From: Limnanthes douglasii subsp. nivea
Taxonomy: Eukaryota; Streptophyta; Magnoliopsida; Brassicales; Limnanthaceae
NCBI GenBank assembly: GCA_036936605.1
Contig: JAUPFV010000003.1
Span: 108,695,278-108,759,277 of the forward strand
Length of the DNA stretch: 64,000 nt
Direction: 5' to 3'
Of the stretch, positions 53,350 through 64,000 are shown in pieces; position 1 is the stretch's first letter; every line of letters begins with the position of its first letter. The position numbers and the translations under genes were made by a program. Under the pieces are notes generated by a model that worked only from the letters and a program-made list of their open reading frames with translations, was not told the DNA's origin and did not search any database.

Positions 53350-54330
53350 TTAGTAAAGTCTTCTGTGGGATCAAATGAGATAGATGATCCAAAGGAGGCT
53401 CTTAGTGGTATGATTCCAATTGAAGAGGTTGAAATTTATCATTTGGCAGAAGGGAAAAATATCACGGTTGGATCCAAGTTACCCTTAGAATTTATATGTG
53501 TTTTCTTGGTGCAATGAGGATGTAACTGGAGTACCAGCAAGTGTTATTAGCCACAAACTATTTGTAAAATCTGATGCAAGTCCAGTGGTACGAATAAGAA
53601 TATATTTTTCTAAAGAAAAATCAGAAGCTATAGTCCAAGAATTGGATCGGTTAACCAAAATGGGGCATATTAAAGAGTCATAGTATCCTCTTTGGACTGC
53701 CAATCTAGTACTTGTCAATAAGAAAAATGGAAACTGACGTATTTATATTGATTTTACAGATCTCAACCGAGCTTGTCCCAATGATCATTTCCCAATGCCT
53801 TAGATAGATCAGTTGGTGGATTCCACATCAGGGAATAAGTTATTGTCCTTCATGGATGCTTTTTCCGGGTATAATCAGACCCCGGTGGATTTGAACGATT
53901 GTGATCACACTACTTTCATTACTGATATAAGGCTTCATTGTTACAAAGTAATGACTTTTGGATTGAAGAATGTGGGAGCTACTTATCAAAGATTGGTTAA
54001 TAAGGAATTTGCCAACCAGATTGGAAGAAATGTAAAAGTTTATATTGATAACATGATGGTTAAGAGCCCCAAAGAGGAGGACCATGTTTCTGAGCTCCGA
54101 GAAAATTTTTCTAACCTGGAAGCCATCAAATTGAATTTAAATCCTGAAAAGTGTACTTTCGGTGTCCAATCGGGTAAAGTGTTGGGCTTTATTATAAGTG
54201 AGAAAGGGATCCATGCTGACCTAGATAAATTGAATACCTTGTTAGCTATAGATCCGCCTCAGACTACTAAATAACTTTAAATATTGACCGAAATATTAGC
54301 AACATTAAACAGATTCATTTCAAGGTCATC
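53350..54330 (+). pseudogene. pol: E4 reverse transcriptase
   Basis: Frames 53498-53683 and 53813-54274 are in register and hold WCNEDVTGVPASVISHKL, the DFTDLNRACPNDHFP segment, LLSFMDAFSGYNQTPVDL and CYKVMTFGLKNVGATYQRLV. The active site reads YIDN (54041-54052), so the second catalytic Asp of YxDD is Asn. Stops are at 53681, about 53736, about 53803 and 54272. It is clearly the ortholog of the E1-E3 RT. Confidence 0.83.
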
Positions 54331-55290
54331 GGATAAGTGTGCCCAATTTTTCCAAGTTTTGAGAAATGCAAAGACTTTAATTGGTCCCCAAATTGTGACA
54401 AACATTCCTTGAAATTAAGTGACACATATCTTCACCTAAAACTTTATTCAAGCCTGTTGATGAAGATACATGATCTAGCAGTATCAGATCATGTGGTGAG
54501 TGCATTATTAGTACAAGAAGTTGATAAATATCCCCACCCTGTTTATTATATAAGTAAGATCTTGTTGGAAGCAAAGAAAATATACTTGAAATCGGAAAAA
54601 CTAGCCTTGGAATTGGTCACATTACCCAAAACAATAAGGCCATATTTTAAGCAGATTTCATCACGGTTCGAACCTATTTTCCCTTAATGAATGTGCTACA
54701 AAAAACAGATATATCGGGACGAATGACCAAGTGGTCAGTTGAGCTTGAAGATTATGATATTGAATTTGCACCCCGAACTACAATTAAAAGCTCAAGATTT
54801 GGCTGAGTTTATAGTTGAATTTCATTCCAAAAAGCCTCATATGGAAGCTCAAACCACTAACCCTAAAAAGAAATGAGTGGTTTGAACTGATGGTGGATCT
54901 AGTACAATGGGAAGTGGTGCTGGTATCTACCTAATTTCCCCATTTGGAGATTCAATTTACCGAGCAATATGTTTTGGTTTTTGAGCATCCAACAATGAAT
55001 TGAAATATGAGGTTGCAATAGCAGGATTGAGATTGGCTCAGATATGTTACGCCAAAATAATCTGATTATTGAATGATTCATAGTTAGTCATTCATCAAGC
55101 ACATGTGAAATCTGAAACTAGGAAAGATCATTTGGTGAAGTACTTAAAGGTGTTAAAAAAATCTCAACTAATTTTAAACATGTTAAGTACAAACATGTCC
55201 CAAGATTGGAAAATTCAATGTCTGATTCTCTAACCACTATAGCTTATTCTGAAGCATGTTATTAGATCCTTGTACAAGAATGTCCTTCCA
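54331..55290 (+). pseudogene. pol: E4 RT connection and RNase H
   Basis: Frame 54337-54687 gives ALLVQEVDKYPHPVYYISKI and ALELVTLPKTIRPYF. The RNase H motifs follow in decayed frames: TDGGSSTMGSGAGIYL (about 54885-54930) with an in-frame TGA before it, SNNELKYE (Glu shifted from the usual NNxSEYEA), and HVPRLENSMSDSL near 55190-55230. Many stops are present. Confidence 0.72.
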
Positions 55291-55299
55291 TAGTCACAA

Positions 55300-56577
55300 T
55301 ATCTGAAGTAAAAGGTGACGTGGAAGAGAACTTTCACGTATCTAACATGAATTCTCAAGATTGGAGGAACTATATCCAAGAGTTTATCACCAATGGAGTT
55401 TTACCTAAAGATAAAGCTTCTGCCAAAAAGCTTAAATACAAAGCTCATGGATTTTTGGTTTTAAAGGGGGTTTTTTATAAAATATTGTTTAACAAGATCT
55501 TGTTGTGTTGCCTCGAATTCATTCAATCTCAAATTTTCCTATCAGAACTATATGATCGGGAAGGTTCATCACATCATGGTTACAAGGCTAGAACTACAAG
55601 GCCTTGTTGGTAGGGTACTATTGGCCCTCTATTATGGCAGATTCCAAAGACTTGGTAAAAAGATGTGACTTGTGTCAAAGGAATGAAAATACAATTCATG
55701 TACCAACAGTTCTAGTGGAATCTGCGTCCGAACCAGTACCTTTTGACATGTGGGGACTTGATCGGACCATTTCCAATGGCATCTGGGGGGTGTCGCACTA
55801 TCATTTTGGCAATCGATTACTTTTCAAAATGGGTAGAAGCTGCCCTACTATTTGGGACAACTTCCAAAGCAGTAATAAAGTTTATTCTTTCTAACATATG
55901 CTGTAGGTTTAGCATTCCTAGGTGTATCACTACAAACAATGATCCTCAATTTGGCAACAAAGACATGGAGGTATTTTGTGCATCAAGATAAATTCATCAT
56001 TTTTTTTCTTCTCTTTTTCATCCTCAATCCAATGGACAAGTTGAGGTAGCAAATCGAACGATTTTAATGGGCATGGAAAAGAACTTGGAGGGAGCAGCCA
56101 GGAAATGGCCGAATAATTAACAAGAAGTATTATGTGCCTACCGAACTAATCCGTATACAGTTACTCAAGAGTCTATATTTGCTTTAGTTTATGGAATGGA
56201 TGCAATCACACCTGTAGAAATTTCAGAGTTCAAAATTATTCCGAAGAGAAAAATATGATGGCAGTTAAGGCTTAATTGGATTTGATTAAGGAAAGGAGAA
56301 TAAAAGTTCATTTGAGAATTGTTCATTACCAAGGTCTGATGAGAAGCACGTATGCATCCAAAATTAGAAGAAGAAACTTTCAAGTGAAGATAAAGTTCTA
56401 AGAAAAGTATTTTTATATACCGAGGAAAATAATTTTATAAAATTGGCTCCAAACTAGGAAGGATCGTACAATGTGTATGAAAGGATCAAGCAAGGAACAT
56501 ACAAGCTTTTAGACAAAGAAGGAAATTTTTTGAACCACCGTTGGAATGTTGAGCATCTAAGGTTATATTTAGAATAA
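55300..56577 (+). pseudogene. pol: E4 integrase
   Basis: N-terminal part MNSQDWRNYIQEFITNGVLP (about 55347), then the zinc-binding segment with CDLCQRNENTIHVP (about 55663). Core: LAIDYFSKWVEAA (about 55808-55845), ITTNNDPQF with Asn in place of the second catalytic Asp (about 55925-55952), and NGQVEVANRTI with the Glu intact (about 56030-56065). The C-terminal domain ends at HRWNVEHLRLYLE and the TAA at 56575-56577. Several frameshifts (near 55605, 55740 and 56225). Confidence 0.8.
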
Positions 56578-56650
56578 GTTTATCTTTTAATGAGGTTTCT
56601 GAATCATAATCAATCTATCATCTTTTGCCTTTAAAAGTGTCTTTGCTATT

Positions 56651-57140
56651 CTTGGTTGGATTACATTTTGGTTCCTTCTAATGGATTACCTTCGAATGGC
56701 TTGTTTAATTAAATTTTGGTGCCTTCGAATGGATTACCTTCGAATGTCTTGGTTAAATCAAATTTTAATGACTTTGAATGGATTACCTTTGAATGTCTTG
56801 GTTAAATAAAATTTAATGACCTTGAATGGATTACTATTGAATGGCTTGGTTAAATTAATTTTTGATGCCTTTGAATGGATTACCTTCGAATAGCTTGATT
56901 GGATTAAATTTTGGTGTCTTCGAATGGATTAACTTTGAATGGCTCGGTTGGATTAAATTTTGGTACCTTCGAATGGCTTGGTTGAATCAAATTTTGGTGC
57001 CTTCGAATGATATACCTTCAGATGGCTTGGTTGAATTAAATTTTGATGCCTTCGAATGGATTACATTCGTATCGATTGATTGAATTAAATTTTGGTGCCT
57101 TCGAATGTATACCTTCGAATGGCTTGGTTAGATTAAATTA
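56651..57140. repeat. 49-bp tandem array between pol and the antisense gene, about 10 units
   Basis: The unit runs TTTTGGTGCCTTCGAATGGA then TTACCTTCGAATGKCTTGGT then TRAATYAAA. Starts are about every 49 bases from 56666, with one short unit near 56955. Two TTCGAA palindromes lie in each unit. Position and variability match the tandem repeats described in the 3' region of plant Tat/Ogre elements. Confidence 0.88.
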
Positions 57141-57431
57141 TATTGCTTTCATTTATTCTAAATTTAGATCATCTTGAAATAAAAATACTTAATTAGGGTC
57201 AGATATCAATAGAAGTGCAAATATGTTGGAATATGAACTTGATAGAAATAAAGTTAATTGAAACTACCTTAGATAAACCAATGACACAAAAAACAAATCC
57301 AAAATTGGGTTATAAAATTTCTTTGGCCTAACCAAAGACTTTCACAATGTATCAAATTTGAATGAAACAAAATTCCTCGTATGGATCAAGGAATTCAATT
57401 CAAACACGCATACACATAAAACACGTCAACA
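57141..57431. other. E4 spacer between repeat array and antisense gene
   Basis: It contains a segment TTCTTTGGCCTAACCAAAGA near 57320 that forms an imperfect palindrome like the E1/E3 monomers. There is no coding frame. Confidence 0.4.
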
Positions 57432-59855
57432 TTAAGGCTCGTTCCTATCGGTTTTAGTTCTTTATTTCCCTTGTGGATTCTCACCATTAAAATCTTTTTC
57501 ATCCTCTTCATCAGAGTTATCTTCTTATGAATCATCAAAAATATTAAACTTATCACCTAAAGCTAGGTTGTGGTACATGATCTGTTCAGCTGGCACATAC
57601 CTCCATAGATCCCAAGTGATAGTTAGAGGAATATATTATGGAACAACATCACCATATCTGACTTAATCGATTCATCCCTCTCTTGTAAATATTCCAGCAG
57701 TTTGTTGGCATATGCATCCTCAGCATTGGCTACCTCTTGAGCATTATTTTTCTTAAAATAAATAATTTCATATTCTTTTTTCTTATGAAGATCTTCAAAA
57801 AAATTCTTCTTTTCGGATAAATGTTGAATCGTCTCTTTATATTTAGTATGCTGATATATTAAAGAAGTGATTTCCTTGGAATTGGATGACTATAAATTAG
57901 TGTAATCAAACGGCAGCTTATCACGGTCAAATTTGGTTTGAACCAACTCTTCATTAAGGGTTTTAATTTCCTTGCCCAAACTTTTAGTTTTCTTTTTCTT
58001 TTCATCGATAGAGTTTTCAAACCTTAATTTTTATCTTGAAGGGATATAATATCCTTGGCTTGAGATCTTATATGCCTCTCCAACTCAATAATTGTACTTA
58101 CATAGCCCAAGACTCTATACCCCAATTCATCATGTTCTTTAGACACTTCGAAAGATTCACCATCATATATCACAACATTCTCGGGCTTGGTGTACTCATG
58201 GAGATCTCATTCGAAGTCTTCAAGATTAAAGTTTTGTAAGTCATCCATTTGATCACCACCTTTAGAAGCTAGCACATCTTTGTGGAAAACAATAAGGAAA
58301 CAGGATCGTTAGATACATCAGTTTCTGGAGGAACTTCGTTGGAAATGTTTGAAGGGAGGACTTTGGATCAGAGAATGATCTTTGAACCAACTGAAGTTTT
58401 CTTCTTCTTCATTTCCCTTTTATCACCGCCTTCCTTACTCATTTTTCCCCTTCTTCTTTTTAGCAATCAGATAATCTAATGGCCTTTCATTCTCTCCAAC
58501 AGTAACTGCAACAGCTTCTAACAGTTATGCATCAATTTCATTAATTAGACCCTTACTCCGTATTTCAGGAATAACTTGAGGGGAACCATCTTTTTTTTCT
58601 TGTTGTTGTTCTTGTCACGATCATTGGGAGCCTTATTCCTAGCTGGTATATAAATTTTACCATTATCCCCCTCAATCCTTTTGAAAATTACAGAAGATCG
58701 GGGAAGAGTGGTGAACTATTTCCCTGAAAGTTCACGGATCATATTTGTTCTCCATAGGTGGGCTATCACCATATTTCCTGGAGTAAAGAAGTTGTGAAAC
58801 CAGGTTGACAATTTTTTAGTGGCCCATTGACTCAACTTTTTAAAAGTTATTTTCCCATCTTCCAAATATTGTGTAAAGAGCTTTGAGAATACTACAAAAC
58901 AATTCCAAAGTGAGAACTAATAACATTAGAATATGGAAACGTAATAAATCTTTAAAAACACTTACATGAGCTTATCCAGTATCTTGTAAGCATACTCAGA
59001 TTTCCTTTAGACGTGCTTTTGCTGCCATTTTCCCAAGAACCACTGACAAAACGAAACTAAGTCCTTCAAGGCTTGTCAGCTTCTAGCAGGTTATCTACCA
59101 CTTTATAGTCATTCTTTGTATTAAAATAATAAAAGAGAATATTGCGACACAAACCAACCACAACAAATAGTTGTTATATAAGCATCAGAAGTTTAGATAG
59201 CTTGGAAGCTGTGATGCTAGCTAATAGTGTAAACAGGTGTTAGGGCTTAGCTAGCTTGGCTATAATTTTACCAAGTGGAAATACCTCACCATTTCCGGGT
59301 CCATGGGAAACCGAAGTCCCCAATTGAGTAAATCAGTATAAACTACCAACTCTTCGGCCTAGCTATCTATCAAAGTTTCTCCAAGTTGAGGTAGCCTCAC
59401 TTTGACTAATTGAGAGAATCCTCATTTTTCTGAATCCCTTCCAGTTCGGATTCATGAAAATAAACGTATGATATTCTATGTAGAGCAAGTATATACTTTA
59501 CACTAAATTTAGTGGATCGCCCAACGATAGACTTTGGAAGTGGTTTGGATTATGGAAAGATAACCTTTATTCTTTTATTTTTCTGAGTCTATGAGTGTCC
59601 CCAGTTTGACCAGAAGTTTCGAAGGGGGTATCTTCCCCGATATCGTCCATATTGTTTTTCATCACTTGTGGCATTTATTCCAAGGGTTCACTGGGTTGTA
59701 TAATAGGATTCTCTTTCTAAAGTCGAGGGGCTCAGTAGACGAAACTGTGGAATTTGTTTCTAAAATAAGTTGTAAGGGAAACTCTATTGTAGTAGCTTCC
59801 CCCAGGGATGAAATTTTCCTTGAGGGATTGCTAGAATTAGTAAAAAAGTACTAAA
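57432..59855 (-). pseudogene. E4 antisense gene, N-terminally truncated at the LTR
   Basis: Read on the minus strand. The C-terminal region near 57640-57432 matches E1/E3 (DLWRYVPAEQIMYHNLALGD, an acidic DNSDEEDEKDFNGENPQ stretch). A Lys-rich coiled-coil segment follows upstream, then the exon 2 start (LFTQYLEDGKITFKKLSQWA, near 58880-58820), an intron (58892-58965) and exon 1 with the PF04195-like domain (decayed SVSHGPGNGEVFPL segment near 59300, ATSTWRNFDR). The Ser/Pro linker, ATG, TATA box and G-box present in E1-E3 are missing, cut off just before the polypurine tract. There are many stops, so it is not functional; its value is in the conserved intron. Confidence 0.7.
58892..58965 (-). 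other. Intron of the E4 antisense gene (74 nt)
   Basis: On the minus strand: donor GTAAGTG at 58965 and acceptor GAATTGTTTTGTAG at 58892. Length and phase equal those of E3, although the sequences of the introns differ. Removing it joins the MLTRYWISS segment to LFSKLFTQYLEDG in one frame. Confidence 0.7.
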
Positions 59856-60223
59856 TGATAGGGTCGGATTTTATCGAAAGTGAAAAGAGTAAGAGGTTCA
59901 GATTTTCCTTAGAAGGACAATTCAAACTTAGAAACTAAATCATGATGAGTGAGAAATATGCGTAGTGACTCGGTTAAGTGCCTACTTCACTTACTTTTAG
60001 GCCTGGAGGATCACAAGGCTGACCAGGATGGATGACCCGATCTGAATGGCCCATAGATCCAAAAATACTATTAATAATTCAACAAACAACATTAAATGGG
60101 TTGGACTTTTCTCTCTCTCTAAATATTAAATAAAAGCACCTCTATTATCTCTTTATTCTTCATATAGAATTTAATACTACACAACTTAAATAAACTACCC
60201 TCTGATCATTTTTACCAACACCA
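59856..60223 (+). repeat. 3' LTR of E4 (368 bp)
   Basis: It begins TGATAGGGTCGG, ends TTACCAACACCA, and is followed by the target duplication ATGCT. The TATA-like site of the 5' LTR is altered (AATAAAAG). Confidence 0.88.
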
Positions 60224-60228
60224 ATGCT

Positions 60229-61649
60229 AACATATATAAAAAAAAAATTAAATTCTCCAGATATTATAAAAAAAATCTTGAAATATGTATTAACCAATCA
60301 AATACCTAAAGTCTTGACTAATCAGATATGCAAGTAATTTGTTTATGTCTAGATTTTGTAGACCAGTTCCCAAATCACCAACATGATAACTATTATAACA
60401 CGTAAGTCATATATAAATAAAAAAAATTAAATATAAATATTCTTTATATTACTTTTTCTTTTATTTTAGTTATATTTTTTCATTAAATGCCTACACATCC
60501 TCAATCATTCACTTTATGTGTGTCTTTTCATAGATTCATATATAAAATAAGTATTAATGAAGGAATTATTAGTTGGTTGGTATACGAGTTTGGACTAGTT
60601 ATTGGATAAGTATTTAGTCATAAGAAAGTAGCACATGTACTCATTGGTCCAATGGTGACATTAACCGTAATTAGGTCTCATGTGTCAAAATAACTTGTGT
60701 GGCTATAATTAGGCTCATGATATACATTGAGAATGACGAACAATTAATATTATAATTCTTGTTATAATGACTCTCTTTTTAGAATCTTTATTTTCAGTAT
60801 GGTGTCTCAACTGGTTTGGATCCCTCTTAAGTGACCTACCCCAATAAAAGATCATTAATGACACTTTATATGAGAAGTGACTTATACTCGAATAATATAT
60901 TTCCAAAATAATTAGTATAAAATCATTAACTACTCTATTTCACTCAAGCTATGAGTTAAGCTATAAGAGAAATGATGAGCTCATGCAGCCAAAGTTACAA
61001 GGCTTCATGTTTAAGTTGCGAGTATGGGTTAAAGCCTTTAAGGCTAAGGTCTGATGTCATAAAAATTCATGTTAATCAAATACTTTTGGAGGCTCAAGAT
61101 AGATTATTATAATCTCACTAAAGATATCGAGCTGAATGATCCGAGGGTATTCATAAAAAAGGTATAAATATTGTAATTGTTGTCACTCTTTTACTTCATC
61201 AAGTGAAAGATCAATCAATATTGGTTGAGATTCGAAGTCTGCAAAATATAGATGTCACATACAATCTCACTCTACGTGTCATGATCGGGAAAGAGCTTGA
61301 TATCATTAGAATATTCCCCTACCTAAAAGTCTACATCAGATCATCAGTAGGATCTAGAACTAGAAGAACCCCTTAATATCCAACCTCCATGGGTATATCA
61401 ACAATAACATGTCCAACATGTACCTTAACCAATATAAAATCCTCTTTAACCTCAATAACATCCCATAAATCCATTCTATGACCTGTCTAATAAGCTTTTG
61501 AACAACCTCCTCTAATCCCAAACCTATCTTGGGGATCAATCATAGGATTCAAACAATATTACATAAACCCATATGGTCATCCCCCTTCCATCCAAATCTA
61601 CACTACTCGAGTCATAACCAAACTATCGAGAAATCTGCCAAGTTTCGAC
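60229..61649. other. AT-rich interval, possibly holding the leader of E5
   Basis: I see no gene. The part from about 61180 to 61649 is less AT-rich and directly precedes the E5 Gag region, so it may be E5 leader or LTR, but I could not identify LTR ends or a primer site. Confidence 0.4.
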
Positions 61650-61689
61650 TCAGTATTACGACGGAATGAAGCTGATAAGGTTTACACTT

Positions 61690-62203
61690 ACCTTCAGAGG
61701 CCTAACATGAGATTTTTCCCTTTGATGTTTGAGATTTTAGCTGGTGAATTGCCTCAAACGTTTTATCAATATAATATAGAAAAGTACAACCAATTTGGAG
61801 ATCATGACCATCGCATTGAAATATTAAAAAATATAATTCTAAGCTTCGACATGGATGACTATTTACTTTGTAGGGATTTCTGTATGATCTTCAAAAGAAG
61901 TTTACTTACATGGTTCAAGCAATTACTTTATGGATTAGTACAAAGTTTTGATGCATTATGGCTATGTTTAGAGATCACATTTTTGGGAGTAAAGTCATTA
62001 AGGAAGATAAGGATTACATAATGTACTACAAGATAGATTATAATGAGAGCTTCAATAATTACAATCGGAGTTATGTAACGAAGAATGACTTTGAGAATTT
62101 TCATAAAGTTGTGGAATATACTTCATTCAATAAAGAAATACTTTCAAGGTTATTAGTAATAAGGGAAGAAAAATATAGATTACAACAAGGATTATTATAT
62201 TAA
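61690..62203 (+). pseudogene. gag: E5 gag core
   Basis: Frames 61707-62021 and 61958-62203. EILAGELPQTFYQYNIEKYN, then QFGDHDHRIEILKNIILSF, DDYLLCRDFCMIFKRSLLTW and FKQLLYGLVQSFDALW follow the pattern of the Retrotrans_gag domain (LPxxF...YDGxxDPxxH...LCRxFxxxLxGxAxxWFxxL). A frameshift near 61985 moves into the continuation with NDFENFHKVVEYTSFNKEIL. It lacks a clear start. Confidence 0.65.
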
Positions 62204-62214
62204 CTATAAAGACT

Positions 62215-62600
62215 AAATTTGTGTATTTAGTGATTAAGAACTAAAGTAAAGCAAACATAAGAGCTAGGGGGTGAGTTAAAAACCCAAGAACTTGTTTATA
62301 AATAGTACAAGAGTGAAGTGAGAAATCCACCTTAACGGTGGTAATTATGTAATTTTACTACCCATCTTATGTACTATATAAAGGACATTACTTTTTTGGG
62401 AAAATGGTCAATGATTAGTCAATTATAGCTACATTATTACTTTTGTATCTTTCTCTCTCTATAAAACACCGATTTCATAATTAAAGTTATCTTATACAAA
62501 CATTTCTTAGACAGACGCTCTCCTACGAACATTTCTGCATCTGAACTTATCTAAGAAATATCTGAGTTCATCAATTATAATAGGATGTAATAAAAAACAA
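62215..62600. other. Non-coding block inside E5 gag, LTR-like features
   Basis: The block interrupts the gag region and holds TATATAAAGGAC (about 62383) and TATAAAACACC (about 62460). It ends in a segment like AAATATCTGAGTTCATCA. It could be a solo LTR of another family inserted in E5; no target duplication or terminal match was found. Confidence 0.25.
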
Positions 62601-63269
62601 ATCTTTATATTTTGGGCCTCCACTAGCCCAAGTAGAGTCTCTTATCAAGGTTAATGAGACCATACATTCAAGGGTCAGACAGAGTTTTTAAATTCCTACC
62701 TATTTGAGCCCCATTTGTCATAAAAATGTTAACTTACCATATGAACCATGTCATTAGTCATCAACCTTATTTCCCCAAACCAATCACTTAAGTATATCCA
62801 ACCACCCCTCCACTTGCAAGACCGAGCTTATAAGACAGTCAAAGGGAAATCCTCCAGCACGAGGCCATACTGAGCGAATAGACATATGCAATTAAAATAA
62901 GAATCACACAGAGGATCGAGGGGCTCATAACTATGATGACGGGGATAATCATTATGTCTAGCTAAGATAGATTATAACTATAATATATCAAAATTCCAAG
63001 GAATTTATACACTTTTAAAAGCCATTGCCTATACTTGTACCAAGAGAGCAAAAAAATACTAACAAGTTCTGTAAGTATCATAATGACTTAAAACAATAAA
63101 TCTAGGCATTCATTAAAGATGGAAAATTTATTGAGTTTGTTAAAGCTAAAGATTCTGGGGTCTGAGAAAGAACTTTAGTTCAAACCAAACCTATGAGCAT
63201 GAGGGTCAAGAGCTCGACAACTCCACCCAAAGAAACGTACTATAGTTATCCAAAACTTTCTTGAAATAA

Positions 63270-63905
63270 TGGACAAACGCCAAAAAGAATGTTACATGGA
63301 TTTCAATGCAAACCAAGATATAGTTATAATCATTGGTGGGGGTGATAGAATGTCTGAGACCATTAACACCTCCACTAAGAGACATACATTCAAAGTTGAG
63401 TACCAATACGAGGGCAGATCTCTACTCACCTTAACTCACTTTTTATCTGTTGATAATTTTCAACGATGATGATATTAGAGAGATAAACAAACCTCATTGT
63501 GACGTTGTGCTAATAACTTCTTGTATCAGTGAGGTTAAAATTATGAGGATCCTAATCGATGTCGGTAGTTCGGCCAACATAATTTTAAAAGCATGTTTGA
63601 TATAAAGAAAAATTCACCAAACTGCTGAATATCTGGTAGGAATGTAGTTGGCTTCGCGAAATATGATGCCAAAATCATGGGTGAGTTAGAGGCAAATGTT
63701 TATATAAGCAATGAAAGTTACAATAAAATATTGAATACCTTGTTTAAGGTAGTTGATAACCCTACTGTTTGTAATTCTATTATGGATCGATTACAGCTCG
63801 ATGAAATTCATGTCACTGGTTCTATCGCACATCAATTTCTTCGTTATATAGTGGGGGTCAAAAGATTATTACGTAATGTCATGCTTCTCATTTTATTCTT
63901 TTAAA
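63270..63905 (+). pseudogene. E5 protease region
   Basis: Frame 63269-63469 has QDIVIIIGGGDRMSETIN, like the conserved I-x-GG linker segment before protease in Ogre/Tat elements. Near 63550 the catalytic loop reads LIDVGSSANII. The frame 63677-63904 has LFKVVDNPTVCNSIMDRLQL and GSIAHQFLRYIVG, which aligns with VVVDYPTCYNAIMGRSWL and the following STVHQCLKYAVQG of E2. Frameshifts separate the parts. Confidence 0.68.
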
Positions 63906-64000
63906 AAATAACAATCAGAAGAGTTCTTGTTTGAGGTTGTGGGAGTTGATGACCTTCACGAGGTCACATTCATGATATTCCTAAGTGAAAACATAAACAC

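Larger units (their letters stand above)
50504..60223 (+). mobile_element. E4: complete but old Tat-lineage Ty3/gypsy element
   Basis: It is 9.72 kb long, with LTRs at both ends (50504-50878 and 59856-60223) and a perfect five-base target duplication ATGCT (50499-50503 and 60224-60228). Internal order: primer site, gag, protease, RT, RNase H, integrase, a 49-bp tandem array, and the antisense gene. By eye the LTRs differ at roughly one position in seven, so the insertion is old. Every gene has stops and frameshifts. It inserted immediately beside the copia derivative. Confidence 0.92.
61650..64000 (+). mobile_element. E5: decayed Ty3/gypsy element (gag and protease), runs off the window
   Basis: A Gag-like segment (61690-62205), a gag C-terminal region (about 62780-63170) and a protease region (about 63270-63905) are in the same order and orientation as in E4, but much diverged. 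A TATA-bearing, non-coding block lies between 62215 and 62600. The element is more decayed than E1-E4 and probably from another Tat/Ogre-like family. RT would lie beyond the window. Confidence 0.65.

Noticed and set aside
56862..57083. Open frame rich in Trp, Leu and Ile
   Set aside because: It is a translation of the 49-bp tandem repeats. The unit length is not a multiple of three and the frame has no relative.
59591..59854. Plus-strand frame of 87 codons before the E4 3' LTR
   Set aside because: The minus strand here encodes the recognisable antisense gene (VMKNNMDDIGEDTPFET matches E2), so the plus frame is a shadow.

Overview
The window is repeat-dense plant DNA, most likely from a eudicot with a large, repeat-rich genome. 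Every recognisable coding sequence belongs to a transposable element: Ty3/gypsy elements with plant-type Tat architecture, a chromovirus Gag, Ty1/copia elements, L1-type LINEs and foldback MITEs. I see no intact host gene, tRNA, rRNA or CRISPR array. Nearly all element genes are broken, often by changes that fit C-to-T or G-to-A transitions. The species cannot be named from this sequence.

Region 1 (1-23608) is a head-to-tail array of three Tat-lineage elements, called E1, E2 and E3 here. E1 enters the window inside protease and ends in an LTR (6717-7135). E2 starts with an LTR that lacks its first 17 bases (7136-7493) and abuts E1 directly. E2 and E3 share the same inactivating mutations and are closely related copies. 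Where the LTR between E2 and E3 and the gag-protease part of E3 should be (15215-16929) there is instead a piece of a chromovirus: LTR tail, tRNA-iMet primer site, a long open Gag frame with a zinc knuckle, a 45-bp minisatellite and a short integrase remnant. E3 ends in a complete LTR (23234-23608).

Each Tat element carries, between pol and the 3' LTR, a second gene on the opposite strand. It encodes a protein resembling the Pfam 'putative gypsy type transposon' family, followed by a charged, coiled-coil tail. The sequence supports a short (73-79 nt) GT-AG intron in this antisense gene in several lineages. E1-E3 also share an upstream antisense TATA box and a CACGTG palindrome. This is the most interesting system in the window.

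Region 2 (23609-48670) is AT-rich and holds decayed LINE pieces (23.87-25.04, 25.78-26.62, 27.38-28.62, 28.93-33.35 and 40.95-42.11 kb), a Mutator-like foldback element inside the first LINE, a second foldback at 40.2 kb, and a decayed copia element on the minus strand (34110-37930). From 42.1 to 48.7 kb there is no recognisable gene, only minor tandem and dispersed repeats.

Region 3 (48671-60228) is a nested insertion. A 1.8-kb non-autonomous copia derivative (48676-50495, minus strand) is followed at once by a complete but old Tat element, E4 (50504-60223), flanked by the target duplication ATGCT. E4 keeps the antisense gene and carries about ten 49-bp tandem repeats between pol and that gene.

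Region 4 (60229-64000) is AT-rich DNA followed by the decayed gag and protease of a fifth Ty3/gypsy element, E5, which runs off the window end.
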